This document shows positions 1-9,298 of a DNA stretch of 64,000 nucleotides, piece after piece. The translations under genes were made by a program, and so were the position numbers. Each line of letters opens with the position of its first letter. Position 1 is the stretch's first letter. Under the pieces are notes generated by a model. The model had not been told where the DNA came from, did not search any database, and saw only the letters and a program-made list of their open reading frames with translations. Source of the stretch: AWTP1-13 sp033764875 (GTDB lineage Bacteria; Pseudomonadota; Alphaproteobacteria; Rhizobiales; Hyphomicrobiaceae); contig JANRIO010000094.1 of assembly GCA_033764875.1 (NCBI GenBank), forward strand, positions 3,615-67,614, written 5' to 3'.

Positions 1-123
1 CCGGCACGTCCCTGAAAGCTGACCCCGGCGCTTGCCGCGCGCCTCGAACTGCCGCATTTTCCGCGCTTCCATGTGGGCCGCGCTGCTCCGGCCAGTCGCT
101 TTCGAAGGATCGAGCCCCGCCCG

Positions 124-1473
124 ATGCGCCGCTTGCGTTCACTGCTTGCGCTACTCGCCGTCCTGGTCGGGGCGTGGCCGCTTGCGGCCCGCGCGCAGGA
201 TTTCGCCGGCCAGAGCTACATCAATCCCTTCCCCGACGGCGACGTCTACAAGCTGCAGGCCTATGGCGACGCTTTTGCCGACGGCATGCTGGTCGGCCTG
301 GTGGACTCCTTCTCCGGCGACACCCGCATCGACGTCTCGCGCAAGGCCCGCACCATCGTCGGCCTCATGCGCAACGAGTTCGAGGATGACATGCGGGCCG
401 AGGAGGGCGCGCGCGACAGCGTGCACGTCGCCGTCGTCATGGTCGGCATCAACGACCGCCTGCCGCTGCGCGACGCCGCCGGCCGCCGCACCCCCGTGGG
501 CTCCGCGGAGTGGCGCACCGAGTACGGCCGTCGCGTCGAGCGGCTGATCCGCGTCTTGAAGCGCAGGAACGCCGCCATCTACTGGGTCGGCCTGCCGACG
601 ATGGCCCGCCCCGAGGTCAACGACGACGCGCTGGTCATGAACGACATCGTGCGCCAGAAGCTCTATCTCGCCGGCGCCAAGTACATCGACATCCAGTCCC
701 AGTTCGCCGACGAGGCCGGCAACTACAGCGCCTACGGGCCCGATCTCACCGGCAAGAGCCGCCTGCTGCGCGAGGCCAACGGCATCACCTTCACGCCCGC
801 CGGCAACCGCAAGCTGGCACACTTCCTCGAGCAGGAGTTGAAGCGCGACCTGCTCCAGGCGCGCTCCGAGCGCGACATTCCCTTGGCCGGCGCCGAGCCC
901 GAGCAGAAGCGCGTGGCCGCGCTGCGTCCGCGACCCCAGCCCACCGATCCGTCATGGAAGGGCTCTGTGTCGGCGAGCCGCGACGACCGCGGCCAGTCGC
1001 GCTTGCCCGATCCCAGCGGCGAGCAGAGGGCCGACAACGGCCGCGTCACCTTGCGCGTTCCCGGGCCCGGCGGCCGCTCCGAGACCGTGACGCTGGATCT
1101 GCTGCGCCCCGCGATTCCCGGCGCCGTGGTGGCCCTGCTCAATCGCAAGGACACCGGCGAGCGCCCCTCCCAGATGGGCGACGTGGTGGCGGACGAGATC
1201 AGCGGCGGGCTCGTCGTGCTGTCGTCGATCACGCCGGCGTCGCAGACCGGTGTGCCCGGCCTGCCGCGCCGCATCTCGCCGACCCAGACCCCCTACTACG
1301 CCGTGCTCGTGAAGGGCGACCGCCTCGCGCCCAAGCCGGGCCGCTCCGACGATTTCGCCTGGCCCCGCGTCGGGCCCGAGTACGGCTTCGTCGATCCCGC
1401 GGCCAAGGTGCGTCCCCCGCCGCCGCCGCGCCCCGCCACCCGCCCCGGCCAGCGCCTCGGCTCGCGCGAGTAG
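124..1473 (+). CDS. Secreted SGNH/DUF459-type protein with degenerate catalytic residues
   Basis: 449 residues. The start at 124 gives a clear signal peptide (residues 1-24, ending ARA-QD); the 17 extra upstream codons would spoil it. The body resembles the SGNH/GDSL hydrolase fold of the DUF459 group seen in rhizobia: a block-I-like GDAFADG (residues 48-54), a block-III-like GIND, and a C-terminal block NGITFTPAG. The usual nucleophile (GDS) reads GDA, and the block V Asp and His (DxxH) read Asn and Thr, so all three triad positions look lost. The second half is Pro/Arg-rich with an RVTLRVPGPGG stretch. It is probably a periplasmic non-catalytic binder; polysaccharide acetyl-group binding is only a guess. 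Converges with malate synthase. Confidence 0.7.
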   Translation: MRRLRSLLALLAVLVGAWPLAARAQDFAGQSYINPFPDGDVYKLQAYGDAFADGMLVGLVDSFSGDTRIDVSRKARTIVGLMRNEFEDDMRAEEGARDSVHVAVVMVGINDRLPLRDAAGRRTPVGSAEWRTEYGRRVERLIRVLKRRNAAIYWVGLPTMARPEVNDDALVMNDIVRQKLYLAGAKYIDIQSQFADEAGNYSAYGPDLTGKSRLLREANGITFTPAGNRKLAHFLEQELKRDLLQARSERDIPLAGAEPEQKRVAALRPRPQPTDPSWKGSVSASRDDRGQSRLPDPSGEQRADNGRVTLRVPGPGGRSETVTLDLLRPAIPGAVVALLNRKDTGERPSQMGDVVADEISGGLVVLSSITPASQTGVPGLPRRISPTQTPYYAVLVKGDRLAPKPGRSDDFAWPRVGPEYGFVDPAAKVRPPPPPRPATRPGQRLGSRE

Positions 1474-1493
1474 GCCGGATCCAGGCCGGGGGC

Positions 1494-3674
1494 CTACCCC
1501 CCGCCCCTCGCCTTCGCCTCTACCCGCCGCGCGTGCAGGATCGGCTCCGTGTAGCCGTTGGGCTGCTGGCGGCCCTTGAAGACGAGGTCGCACGCCGCCT
1601 GGAAGGCCACCGAGGCGGCGAAGTCCGGCGCCATCGGCCGGTACAGCGGATCGCCCGCATTCTGCCTGTCGACCACGGCCGCCATCCGCTTCATCGTCTC
1701 CATCACTTGCGCGTCGCTCGCCACGCCGTGCCGCAGCCAGTTGGCGATGTGCTGGCTGGAGATGCGCAGCGTCGCGCGGTCCTCCATCAGCCCGACGTCA
1801 TTGATGTCGGGCACCTTGGAGCAGCCGACCCCCTGGTCGATCCAGCGCACCACGTAGCCGAGGATGCCCTGCGCGTTGTTGTCGAGCTCCCTCTGCACGT
1901 CCTCGGACGACCAGTTCACCCGGTCGGCCACCGGCACCGTCAGGATGTCGTCGAGCTTCGCCCTGGGCCGGCCTGCAATCTCGGCCTGGCGCTTGGCCAC
2001 GTCCACCTGGTGATAGTGGATGGCATGCAAGGTCGCGGCGGTTGGCGAAGGCACCCACGCCGTATTTGCGCCGGCCATGGGGTGGCCGATCTTCTGCCGC
2101 ATCATGTCGGCCATGCGGTCGGGCATCGCCCACATGCCCTTGCCGATCTGGGCGTGGCCCGGCAGCCCGCACGCGAGGCCGACGTCGACGTTGTTGTCCT
2201 CGTAGGCCTTGATCCAGGCGGTGGCCCGCATGTCCGCCTTGCGGATCATGGGGCCGGCCTCCATCGCGGTGTGCATCTCGTCGCCCGTGCGGTCGAGGAA
2301 GCCGGTATTGATGAAGCACACCCGGTGCCGCGCGGCGCGGATGCACTCCTTGAGGTTCACGCTCGTGCGCCGCTCCTCGTCCATGATGCCGATCTTGAGC
2401 GTGTGACGCTTGAGGCCGAGGACATCCTCCGTGCGGTCGAACAGCTCGTTGGCGAAGGCGACCTCGGCCGGCCCGTGCATCTTCGGCTTCACGATGTACA
2501 CCGAGCCCTTGCGGCTGTTGCGCAGGCTGCCCGGAGATTTGGCGAGGTCGTGCATGGCGATCAGCGATGTCACCATGGCATCGAGGATGCCTTCGGGCGC
2601 CGGCAGTCCCGTCTCGTCGACGACGCTCGTGTCCATCATCAGGTGGCCGGTATTGCGGATCAGCATCATGCTGCGGCCGGGAAGCGTCAGGCTGCCGCCC
2701 GCGGGCGTGGTGTAGACGCGGTCGGGATTGAGCCGGCGCGTCATCTGGCGGCCGCCCTTCTCGAAGCTGTCGGCGAGGGTGCCCTGCATCAGGCCGAGCC
2801 AGTTGCGGTAGGCGCCGACCTTGTCGTCGGGGTCGACGGCGGCGATCGAATCCTCCAGGTCGATGATGGTGGACACCGCCGCCTCGAGGATGACGTCGGC
2901 GATGCCGGCGGGGTCGGCGGCCCCGATCTGGCTGCCCCGGTCGATGACGATCTCGGCATGCAGTCCGTTGTGCACCAGCAGCACGCCGGTGGGGGAGTCC
3001 GGCGCGCCCCTGTATCCGGCGAAGGTGCTGGGTGTCTTCAGGCTGGCGCTGGTCGAACCGGCGGTCAGATGAAGCGCGCCGCCCTTCACGGACAGGCCCG
3101 TCACCGACGCCCACCTTGCATCCGACGTGAGCGGCGCCATCTCGCCGAGCAGCCCTTTGGCGAAGGCGATCACCTTGGCCCCGCGTGACGGATTGTAGCC
3201 GCCGGCGCGAGTGGCCCCGTCGTCCTCTGGCAGCACGTCGGTGCCGTAGAGCGCGTCGTACAGGCTCCCCCAGCGCGCGTTCGCCGCGTTGAGCGCGTAG
3301 CGGGCGTTGGTGATGGGAACCACGAGCTGCGGCCCCGCGATGGACGCAAACTCCTCGTCGACATCGGCCGTGTCGACCTTGAAGTCTGGGCCTTCGGGAA
3401 CGAGGTAGCCGATCTCGGTGAGGAACCGCTTGCTGGCGGCGATGTCGAGCGCCTTGCCCGGATTGTCCCGGTACCACTGGTCGAGCCTGGCCTGCATCTC
3501 GTCGCGCGTTTTGAGCAGCGCCCGGTTTTTCGGCGCCAGGTCGTGCACGATCGCTGACAGCCCGCTCCAGAGCTGCTCGGCCGTCACGGGAAGCCCGGGC
3601 AGCACCTCGTCGTTGACGAAGTCGTAGAGCACCTTGGCCACGCCGAGGCGATGCACGGTCACGCGGGATGTCAT
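1494..3674 (-). CDS. glcB: Malate synthase G
   Basis: 726 residues, the usual length of the G isoform. It condenses glyoxylate with acetyl-CoA to malate in the glyoxylate shunt or glycolate pathway, in the cytosol. The N-terminus (MTSRVTVHRLGVAKVLYDFV) and internal motifs such as NWLGLMQGTL, RMLNPDR-like RRLNPDR, HGPAEVAF and WVPSPTAATLHA match the family throughout. The start at 3674 is chosen because the homology begins there; about 63 further upstream codons are open but do not resemble the family. No isocitrate lyase or glycolate oxidase gene is close, so which route it serves cannot be told here. Confidence 0.95.
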   Translation of the reverse strand: MTSRVTVHRLGVAKVLYDFVNDEVLPGLPVTAEQLWSGLSAIVHDLAPKNRALLKTRDEMQARLDQWYRDNPGKALDIAASKRFLTEIGYLVPEGPDFKVDTADVDEEFASIAGPQLVVPITNARYALNAANARWGSLYDALYGTDVLPEDDGATRAGGYNPSRGAKVIAFAKGLLGEMAPLTSDARWASVTGLSVKGGALHLTAGSTSASLKTPSTFAGYRGAPDSPTGVLLVHNGLHAEIVIDRGSQIGAADPAGIADVILEAAVSTIIDLEDSIAAVDPDDKVGAYRNWLGLMQGTLADSFEKGGRQMTRRLNPDRVYTTPAGGSLTLPGRSMMLIRNTGHLMMDTSVVDETGLPAPEGILDAMVTSLIAMHDLAKSPGSLRNSRKGSVYIVKPKMHGPAEVAFANELFDRTEDVLGLKRHTLKIGIMDEERRTSVNLKECIRAARHRVCFINTGFLDRTGDEMHTAMEAGPMIRKADMRATAWIKAYEDNNVDVGLACGLPGHAQIGKGMWAMPDRMADMMRQKIGHPMAGANTAWVPSPTAATLHAIHYHQVDVAKRQAEIAGRPRAKLDDILTVPVADRVNWSSEDVQRELDNNAQGILGYVVRWIDQGVGCSKVPDINDVGLMEDRATLRISSQHIANWLRHGVASDAQVMETMKRMAAVVDRQNAGDPLYRPMAPDFAASVAFQAACDLVFKGRQQPNGYTEPILHARRVEAKARGGG

Positions 3675-3757
3675 GAGGGGGTCCTTTCGGCGTCTTGGCA
3701 GGGCTGCAGCAGCCCGCACCTGCAATGTCTTGAAAACGGAGCTGCCTCTCGCTCGGA

Positions 3758-4828
3758 TCAGGCGTCCAGGCGTGCCAGCCCGAGCTCCTGCCCCTCCGGG
3801 AGGGGGGCGAGGTAGCTGGCAACGAGGCCGGCCGGCAGCTCGGCGAGGCTTGCCGGCGACCACCTCGGCTTGCGGTCCTTGTCGACGATCAGGGCGCGCA
3901 CGCCTTCAGGGAACTCCCCGTCCTCGAACAGCCGGCACACCAGCCGGTATTCCACCTCCAGCGCCGCCTCGAGCGACGGCAGCGTGCGGGCCTGCCGGAT
4001 GGCCGCGAGCGCCAGCTGCATGGCCTTGGGCGACTTCGCAGCGAGCGAGCCCAGCGCCTGCTCCGCCCACGGGCTGCCGATGTCCTTGAGCCGCGCGATC
4101 ACGCCCTCGACGCTGTCGGCGGCAAAGCCCCTGTCGATGTCGCCGGCGTGCTGCCTCAGCGTGCTCGGCCCCGGGTCGGCGGCAAACCGCGCGACCACCT
4201 CGTCGACCGATCCTGCTGCCGCGTCGCAGATCTGCGCCTTGAGCTCGGCGAGCCGGTTGCTCGGCACGAAGCTGTCGCTGAACCGGGCGTGGATGGCGTC
4301 GGCCGCGTTCATCGGCGCGCTCGACAGGCCGAGGTAGACCCCGGCCTCCCCGGGGGCATGCCCGAGCAGCCACGTGCCGCCGACGTCGGGAATGAGCCCG
4401 ATCGTGGTCTCGGGCATGGCCAGATGCGAGCGCTCGGTGACGATCCGGTGGCTGGCGTGCGCCGAGATGCCGATGCCGCCGCCCATCACGATGCCGTCCT
4501 GGACCGCCACGTAGGGCTTCGGATAGGCCTTGATGAGGGCGTTGAGGCGGTACTCGTCGAACCAGAATTTGCGAGCGAATTGAGGCCCTTGTATCCGGCT
4601 GTCGTACAGCGTGCGGACATCCCCGCCAGCGCACAGCGCCCGCTCCCCGGTGCCGTCCAGCAGCACCACGGCAATGCCATCGTCGCTGGCCCACGCCTTG
4701 AGCGTCTCCCACAGCCCCAGCACCATGCCGTAGGTGAGAGCATTGAGCGCCTTCGGGCGGTTCAGCGTCAGCCGTCCGGCGCGACCCTCGCGCCGCACCA
4801 AGATCTCCTCGTCTCCAGTCGCAGTCAT
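3758..4828 (-). CDS. 3-hydroxyisobutyryl-CoA hydrolase-like (crotonase fold)
   Basis: 356 residues, typical of HIBCH-type enzymes and longer than simple enoyl-CoA hydratases (about 260). Visible family motifs are CAGGDVRTLYD (oxyanion hole and substrate loop), MGGGIGISAHASHRIVTE, and MPETTIGLIPDVGGTW carrying the expected catalytic Glu and Asp. These residues support hydrolysis of 3-hydroxyisobutyryl-CoA in valine breakdown over hydratase activity. It lies upstream of glcB on the same strand with an 83-bp gap, so co-transcription is possible. Older annotations would call it enoyl-CoA hydratase/isomerase. Confidence 0.85.
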   Translation of the reverse strand: MTATGDEEILVRREGRAGRLTLNRPKALNALTYGMVLGLWETLKAWASDDGIAVVLLDGTGERALCAGGDVRTLYDSRIQGPQFARKFWFDEYRLNALIKAYPKPYVAVQDGIVMGGGIGISAHASHRIVTERSHLAMPETTIGLIPDVGGTWLLGHAPGEAGVYLGLSSAPMNAADAIHARFSDSFVPSNRLAELKAQICDAAAGSVDEVVARFAADPGPSTLRQHAGDIDRGFAADSVEGVIARLKDIGSPWAEQALGSLAAKSPKAMQLALAAIRQARTLPSLEAALEVEYRLVCRLFEDGEFPEGVRALIVDKDRKPRWSPASLAELPAGLVASYLAPLPEGQELGLARLDA

Positions 4829-4926
4829 CCAGAAATCCGTCGGGTGTCGAGCTTTGGCAGGGCTTTAGCGACCACCTGCCAAGGGTGCAATGGCAGCGGT
4901 TGCGGAAACGCTTTATAGTGCGCCGC

Positions 4927-5628
4927 ATGACCGTTTGGCAGAGAATTTCCGGCCTCGCCTTGGCCGTGAGCGGGGCCGGCAGCACGCTTCTGGGCGAGCT
5001 TGCTGGGACGTTGGGGCTGGAGCGCACCGGCACCGCCCCGGAGAAGGGCGTGACCTTCACCATTGGTGTCATCGCGCTGGCGGCCAAGATGGCCAAGGCG
5101 GACGGCATCGTGGTGCCGATCGAGGTCGAGACCTTTCGCCGCGTGTTCGCCTTTGCGCCCGAGCAGGCCGGCAACGTCGCCCGCGTCTTCGACTTGGCCA
5201 AGCAGGACGTGGCCGGCTACGAGATCTACGCCGACCAGATCGGCCGCGTTCTGGCCGCCGACCGCAAGCTCCTCCAGAACGTGCTCGAGGGGCTGATGCT
5301 GGTGGCCATCGCCGACGGCATCGTGCACCCCAAGGAGGACGCGTTCCTGTCCACGGTGGCGGCGCGCTTCGGCTTCAGCGACAGCCAGTATCGCCTGTTC
5401 CGCGCCCGTTTCGTCAAGGATGTGGAGAGCCCGTACGAGGTTCTGCGCCTCGAGCCCACGGCCAGCGATGCCGAGGTCCGGGCGCGCTACCGGCAGCTCG
5501 TCATCGACAACCATCCCGACCGGCTCATGGGCCGCGGCGTGCCGCCCGAGTTCGTGGCGCTGGCCGACCGCAAGCTCGCCGCCATCAACGCCGCCTACGA
5601 CCTCATCGCCCGGGAACGCGGAATGTGA
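4927..5628 (+). CDS. TerB-like and DnaJ-domain protein (DjlA type)
   Basis: 233 residues. The middle (about residues 40-150) is an all-helical TerB/DjlA-like domain with the repeated A-x-x-D-G pattern (KMAKADGIVVPIE and VAIADGIVHPKED). The C-terminal 65 residues are a J domain (YEVLRLEPTASDAEVRARYR) with the HPD motif intact in DNHPDRLMG, so it should stimulate an Hsp70 ATPase. The N-terminus has only a weak hydrophobic stretch and membrane anchoring is uncertain. The start at 4927 removes a basic, non-homologous extension. Its TGA overlaps the GTG of the amidase gene (ATGTGA), indicating translational coupling. Confidence 0.85.
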   Translation: MTVWQRISGLALAVSGAGSTLLGELAGTLGLERTGTAPEKGVTFTIGVIALAAKMAKADGIVVPIEVETFRRVFAFAPEQAGNVARVFDLAKQDVAGYEIYADQIGRVLAADRKLLQNVLEGLMLVAIADGIVHPKEDAFLSTVAARFGFSDSQYRLFRARFVKDVESPYEVLRLEPTASDAEVRARYRQLVIDNHPDRLMGRGVPPEFVALADRKLAAINAAYDLIARERGM

Positions 5629-6398
5629 TCGCGGCACCCGATTCTCCTCTGGTTGGCGCCCTGCGTCCCTCGCCGAGCTTCGGCGCCCGCCGCGGCGGCG
5701 CCGTGCCGAGCATTCTGCTGCTGCACTACACCGGCGTCGCGACGGCGGAGAAAGCCATCTCTTGGCTGGCCGATCCCGCAAGCGAGGTCTCCTGCCACTA
5801 CGTCGTCGATGAGGCCGGCGCCGTCACGCAGATGGTGGCGGAGGCCGACCGCGCCTGGCATGCGGGCCAGGGCGCCTGGGCCGGCGACACCGACATCAAC
5901 TCCAGCTCCATCGGCATCGAGGTCCACAACGTCGGGCACGCGGCGGGCTACCCGGACTTCCCCGAGGCGCAGATTGCCGCCGTGATTGCGCTCTGCCGGG
6001 ACATCGTCGCGCGGCATCGCATCCGGCCCGAGCGCGTGCTCGCCCATTCCGACATCGCCCCGCAGCGCAAGATCGACCCCGGCGAGAAGTTTCCCTGGCA
6101 TCGGCTGGCCCGCGCGCACGTTGGCCACTGGGTCGAGCCTGCGCCGCTCGAGCCGAGCGATGCCGGCATCGCTCCGGGCGCCGCCGGCGGCCTCGTCGCC
6201 GACGTCCAGCGGAAGCTCGCCAGCTACGGCTATGCCATTGAGGCGTCTGGGACCTTCGACGTCGCGACGGAGCTCGTCGTGGCCGCCTTCCAGCGCCACT
6301 TCCGACCCTCCCGCGTCGACGGGCGCATCGACCGCTCGACCATCGCCACGCTCGATGCGCTCACCAGTGCTCTGCCCGCGGCCCCGGTGATCGCCTGA
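5625..6398 (+). CDS. N-acetylmuramoyl-L-alanine amidase with peptidoglycan-binding domain
   Basis: 257 residues from a GTG start that overlaps the stop of the TerB-DnaJ gene by four bases. Residues about 20-175 form an amidase_2 (AmpD-like) zinc domain: LLLHYTG, SSSIGIEVHN and AHSDIAPQRKIDPGEKFPW supply the metal-binding His residues, the Glu and the conserved Lys. The last ~65 residues are a peptidoglycan_binding_1 repeat (DVQRKLASYGYAIEASG, AFQRHFRP). No signal peptide is seen, so it may be cytosolic like AmpD and act on anhydro-muropeptides in cell-wall recycling. It cleaves the lactyl-amide bond between MurNAc and L-Ala. Confidence 0.9.
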   Translation: MIAAPDSPLVGALRPSPSFGARRGGAVPSILLLHYTGVATAEKAISWLADPASEVSCHYVVDEAGAVTQMVAEADRAWHAGQGAWAGDTDINSSSIGIEVHNVGHAAGYPDFPEAQIAAVIALCRDIVARHRIRPERVLAHSDIAPQRKIDPGEKFPWHRLARAHVGHWVEPAPLEPSDAGIAPGAAGGLVADVQRKLASYGYAIEASGTFDVATELVVAAFQRHFRPSRVDGRIDRSTIATLDALTSALPAAPVIA

Positions 6399-6472
6399 GC
6401 AGCCTGCGCTAGTCTAGTTTCCGCGCCGACGGTCTCGGCAAACGCTTGCGGCCCGCCCGGTCCAGGAGACGC

Positions 6473-7411
6473 ATGAGCCACGCAGGAACATTGGTTGCGC
6501 CCAAGCTCAGAGGGCATCTCGACGCGCGCGCCGTCCTGGTGCTGCTGGCGTGCTGCGCCTGCTGGGGCTGCGGGCAGGTGACGATCAAGATCGCCAACGC
6601 CGGTATCTCGCCGGTGCTGCAGGTCGCCCTGCGCTCGCTGCTCTCGGGATCTCTCGTGTTCGTATGGGCCCTGCTGCGCGGCGTCCCGCTCTTCCAGCGC
6701 GACCGGACCTTGTGGCCGGGAATCGCGGTCGGCGCGCTGTTCGGGACCGAGTTCGCCCTGCTCTACGTCGGGCTCGACCAGACGACGGCCTCCCGCGGCG
6801 TGGTGTTCCTCTATTCGGCCCCCTTCGTCGTGGCCTGCGGGGCGCATTTCCTGATTCCGGGCGACCGTCTCGACCTGGCGAGGACGTTGGGGCTGGCCGC
6901 GGCCTTCGTCGGCTTGCTCGTCGCCATGGGCGAGAGCCTGGGGCCGAGCGCCCGCCCGACCCTCGCCGGCGACGTGATGTGCCTCCTCGCCGCGGTCCTG
7001 TGGGGAGCGACGACCATCCTCGTGCGCACCTCGGCCCTGCGCACAGTGGCCCCGGAGAAGACGCTGCTCTATCAGCTCGCCGTGTCGGGGCTGCTGCTGC
7101 TGCCCGTCTCGCTGGCGCTGGGCGAGCCCGGCGTCACCGACTTCAGCCTTCCGGTCGCGCTGTCGTTTGCCTATCACGTCGTCCTGGTCGCCTTCGTCAG
7201 CTTCTTGGCCTGGTTCTGGCTCTTGCGGCACTATCCGCCGACGCGGCTCGCCGCCTTCACCTTCCTTGTGCCGGTGTTCGGCGTCATGGCCGGCAACCTC
7301 GTGCTGGGCGAGCCCTTCACGCTCTCCCTTGGCATCTCGCTCGCGCTCATTGCGGGCGGCATCGCCCTCGTCAACCGTCCGGCGCCGCCGCCGGTCGCGC
7401 ATGGCCCTTGA
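6473..7411 (+). CDS. EamA-family drug/metabolite transporter
   Basis: 312 residues with about ten hydrophobic helices in two EamA halves (first half about residues 20-145, second about 160-300), the standard layout of DMT exporters. The start at 6473 has a good Shine-Dalgarno (CCAGGAGAC) and removes nine basic codons. The substrate is unknown; relatives export amino acids or metabolites. The stop codon lies inside the -35 box of the RNase P RNA promoter, so the two units abut directly. Confidence 0.85.
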   Translation: MSHAGTLVAPKLRGHLDARAVLVLLACCACWGCGQVTIKIANAGISPVLQVALRSLLSGSLVFVWALLRGVPLFQRDRTLWPGIAVGALFGTEFALLYVGLDQTTASRGVVFLYSAPFVVACGAHFLIPGDRLDLARTLGLAAAFVGLLVAMGESLGPSARPTLAGDVMCLLAAVLWGATTILVRTSALRTVAPEKTLLYQLAVSGLLLLPVSLALGEPGVTDFSLPVALSFAYHVVLVAFVSFLAWFWLLRHYPPTRLAAFTFLVPVFGVMAGNLVLGEPFTLSLGISLALIAGGIALVNRPAPPPVAHGP

Positions 7412-7436
7412 CGCCGGCCGGCGGCGCGCCCTTATT
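7408..7436 (+). promoter_or_regulatory. Sigma-70-type promoter of rnpB
   Basis: TTGACG at 7408-7413, a 17-bp spacer and CTTATT at 7431-7436 sit immediately upstream of the predicted 5' end of the RNase P RNA (7441). The -35 box overlaps the TGA of the preceding transporter gene. Confidence 0.6.
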
Positions 7437-7440
7437 GCGC

Positions 7441-7850
7441 GTGCCAGTCGGCCGGGCGACCGCTGCCGGTGTGTGGGCTTTGCGGCCGACAAACCCCGGT
7501 GGAGGAAAGTCCGGGCTCCAAGGATCGACGGTGACGGCTAACGGCCGCCGGGGGCGACCCCAGGGAAAGTGCCACAGAGAACAGACCGCCCGCCTCGTGC
7601 GGGTAAGGGTGAAAAGGTGCGGTAAGAGCGCACCGCGCTCCCGGCAACGGCGAGCGGCACGGCAAACCCCACCGGGAGCAAGACCGAATAGGGGCGGCCT
7701 GGCCGCTGCGGGCACCCGCGGCGTCCTGGCATGATCCTTGCCGCCGCCCGGGTTGGTTGCTCGAGGCGTGGAGCAATCCACGTCCCAGATGAATGGTCGC
7801 CGCGGAGGTCGCACCTCCAGACAGAACCCGGCTTACAGGCCGACTGGCAT
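7441..7850 (+). ncRNA. rnpB: RNase P RNA, bacterial type A
   Basis: The catalytic RNA subunit of RNase P, which trims tRNA 5' leaders. The 5' end GTGCCAGTCGGCC pairs with the 3' end GGCCGACTGGCA to close P1. Hallmarks are present: GAGGAAAGTCCGGGCTCC (CR-I), CAGGGAAAGTGCCACAGAGA (CR-II/III), AAGGGTGAAAAGGTGCGGTAAGAGCGCACC, GGCAAACCCCACC and the 3' conserved ACAGAACCCGGCTTACAGG (P4 partner). A run of T (7851-7856) after the closing stem should end transcription. Boundaries are good to a few bases. Confidence 0.97.
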
Positions 7851-7872
7851 TTTTTTCGCGCCGCGCTCGGCC

Positions 7873-8475
7873 TCAGCCCCGCTGACCGAGGCCGGCGAGG
7901 TAGGTGGCGACGAGGTCGTCGATGAGCCGCTCCGCCCCCGGCGCGGCGACTGCCGACAGCTTGGCAGCCGTCGACAGCGAGGTGATGCCGTGCACGCCGG
8001 CCCACAGCACGCGCGCCGCGCGCTTGCGCTCCTCGGCCGCGCCGTCCGGGAACAGCGGCGTCAGCGCTTCCTCCACCCGTCCCATCAGGGTCTCGAGCTT
8101 CTGCTGATACCAGGGCGGCAGCTGGCTCTCCTCGGGCAGGTGGTGCTCGAATAGCAGGTTCCAAAGTCTGGGGTTCTGGCTGGTGAAGCCGAGGTAGGCG
8201 TGCGCCAGCCGCAGCGCCGGCGCCTGCTCGCCCTGCGTCGCGAGCGCATCGGCCAGACGCTGGTCGAGCGCGTCGAGCACGCGGCCCTCGACGTGCAGCA
8301 CCACGTCGTCGAGGTTCTGGAACATATTGTAGATTGTGCCGGGCGAGTATTCGATACGGCGTGCGATCTCGCGGGCAGAAAGCCCGGCAAGTCCTTGCGC
8401 TTCAATAATCGATTGCGCAGCGTCGAGAATAAGGTCCCGCAATTGCTGCGGCGTATGCGTCGAACGACGTCCCAT
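7873..8475 (-). CDS. TetR/AcrR-family transcriptional regulator
   Basis: 200 residues. The N-terminal helix-turn-helix reads LSAREIARRIEYSPGTIYNMFQNLDDVV, with the usual TetR signature. The C-terminal domain (YLGFTSQNPRLWNLLFEHH, ARVLWAGVHGITSLSTA) matches the WHG/TetR_C_33 type ligand domain. The target is unknown: no obvious transporter lies next to it on either side, as rnpB is behind it and the TadE-like genes lie upstream on the same strand. An additional 136 upstream codons in frame are not TetR-like and are rejected. Confidence 0.88.
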   Translation of the reverse strand: MGRRSTHTPQQLRDLILDAAQSIIEAQGLAGLSAREIARRIEYSPGTIYNMFQNLDDVVLHVEGRVLDALDQRLADALATQGEQAPALRLAHAYLGFTSQNPRLWNLLFEHHLPEESQLPPWYQQKLETLMGRVEEALTPLFPDGAAEERKRAARVLWAGVHGITSLSTAAKLSAVAAPGAERLIDDLVATYLAGLGQRG

Positions 8476-8636
8476 TTGACATTCTGGCGATAATGACCGC
8501 CCCTCCGGTACGAACGATGTTGAGCATAGGCACGAAGGTATAGTTTCGCAATGCAATGCAGGAGCCCGTGCTTGTGCGGGCGTGTGCGCGTGCGCCGGCC
8601 GGCCGCGGGCCGGTCGCCCGCTGGCGTGCGGAGCCG

Positions 8637-9296
8637 CTAGGGGAAGGTCGGGGACGGGCAGGCCGTGCCGTTCGCCTGCAGCAGCATCGCCGCCTGGCTG
8701 CGCGGCTTGGCGTAGGCCTTCTTCGACAGGGTGTAGTAGCTGCCGGTCTTGGTCAGGCTGCTTTTCAGGAACTTGTCGAACACGAGCGGCGTGTAGAAGT
8801 AGCGCACCTCCGCCACCACGACGCTGTCGTTGGTGCTGACGAGGCCGGACGGCAGCGTGAATGACGTGACGTTGCAGGCGCACGTGTTCGTGCCGGAGCC
8901 GTTCGTATTGTAGGTGCAGTACCAGGACTGCTTGGCGGTCGTGGCGTTCGACGGCGACGAGGTGACGTTGCGCACCGTCGTCTCGAGCGGCGCGGACGTG
9001 TACGGCAGCATGATGAAGCCGCCGATCTTCATGATGTCGGTCATGTCCGACTGCGCGATGGAGGCGTTGGTGCGCGCCACCAGGTCGGCCATGGAGGTTG
9101 CGACCTGCGCCGCCCGCCGGTCGACGGTCAGCGCCTGGCTCATCTCGACGGCCCCGATGAACAGCGCCGTCACGATCGGGGCGATGAAGGCGAACTCGAC
9201 GGCCGCGGCGCCGCGCTGGTCCTGCCGCCAGTGCGCGAGCAGCGCGGCGAGCCTTGCCGTCCCCTGCGTGATGCGGCTCTGGCGGATGGCACTCAT
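8637..9296 (-). CDS. TadE/TadG-family pseudopilin
   Basis: 219 residues. An N-terminal TadE-like segment (DQRGAAAVEFAFIAPIVTALFIGAVEMS at about residues 26-53) has the Gly/Ala-x-x-x-x-Glu processing motif followed by one transmembrane helix; CpaA/TadV-type peptidase would cleave here. The rest is extracytoplasmic, rich in Thr/Ser/Asn, with Cys pairs (CTYNTNGSGTNTCACN) that could form disulfides. It starts two bases after the stop of the next TadE-like gene, so the two are translated together. It is a minor pilin of the Tad secretion-pilus system. Confidence 0.82.
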   Translation of the reverse strand: MSAIRQSRITQGTARLAALLAHWRQDQRGAAAVEFAFIAPIVTALFIGAVEMSQALTVDRRAAQVATSMADLVARTNASIAQSDMTDIMKIGGFIMLPYTSAPLETTVRNVTSSPSNATTAKQSWYCTYNTNGSGTNTCACNVTSFTLPSGLVSTNDSVVVAEVRYFYTPLVFDKFLKSSLTKTGSYYTLSKKAYAKPRSQAAMLLQANGTACPSPTFP

Positions 9297-9298
9297 GG

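Noticed and set aside
510..3188. Very long Arg/His/Ala-rich open frames opposite or out of frame with real genes
   Set aside because: These are GC-driven shadow frames: they cover malate synthase and others, have biased composition and no family motifs.
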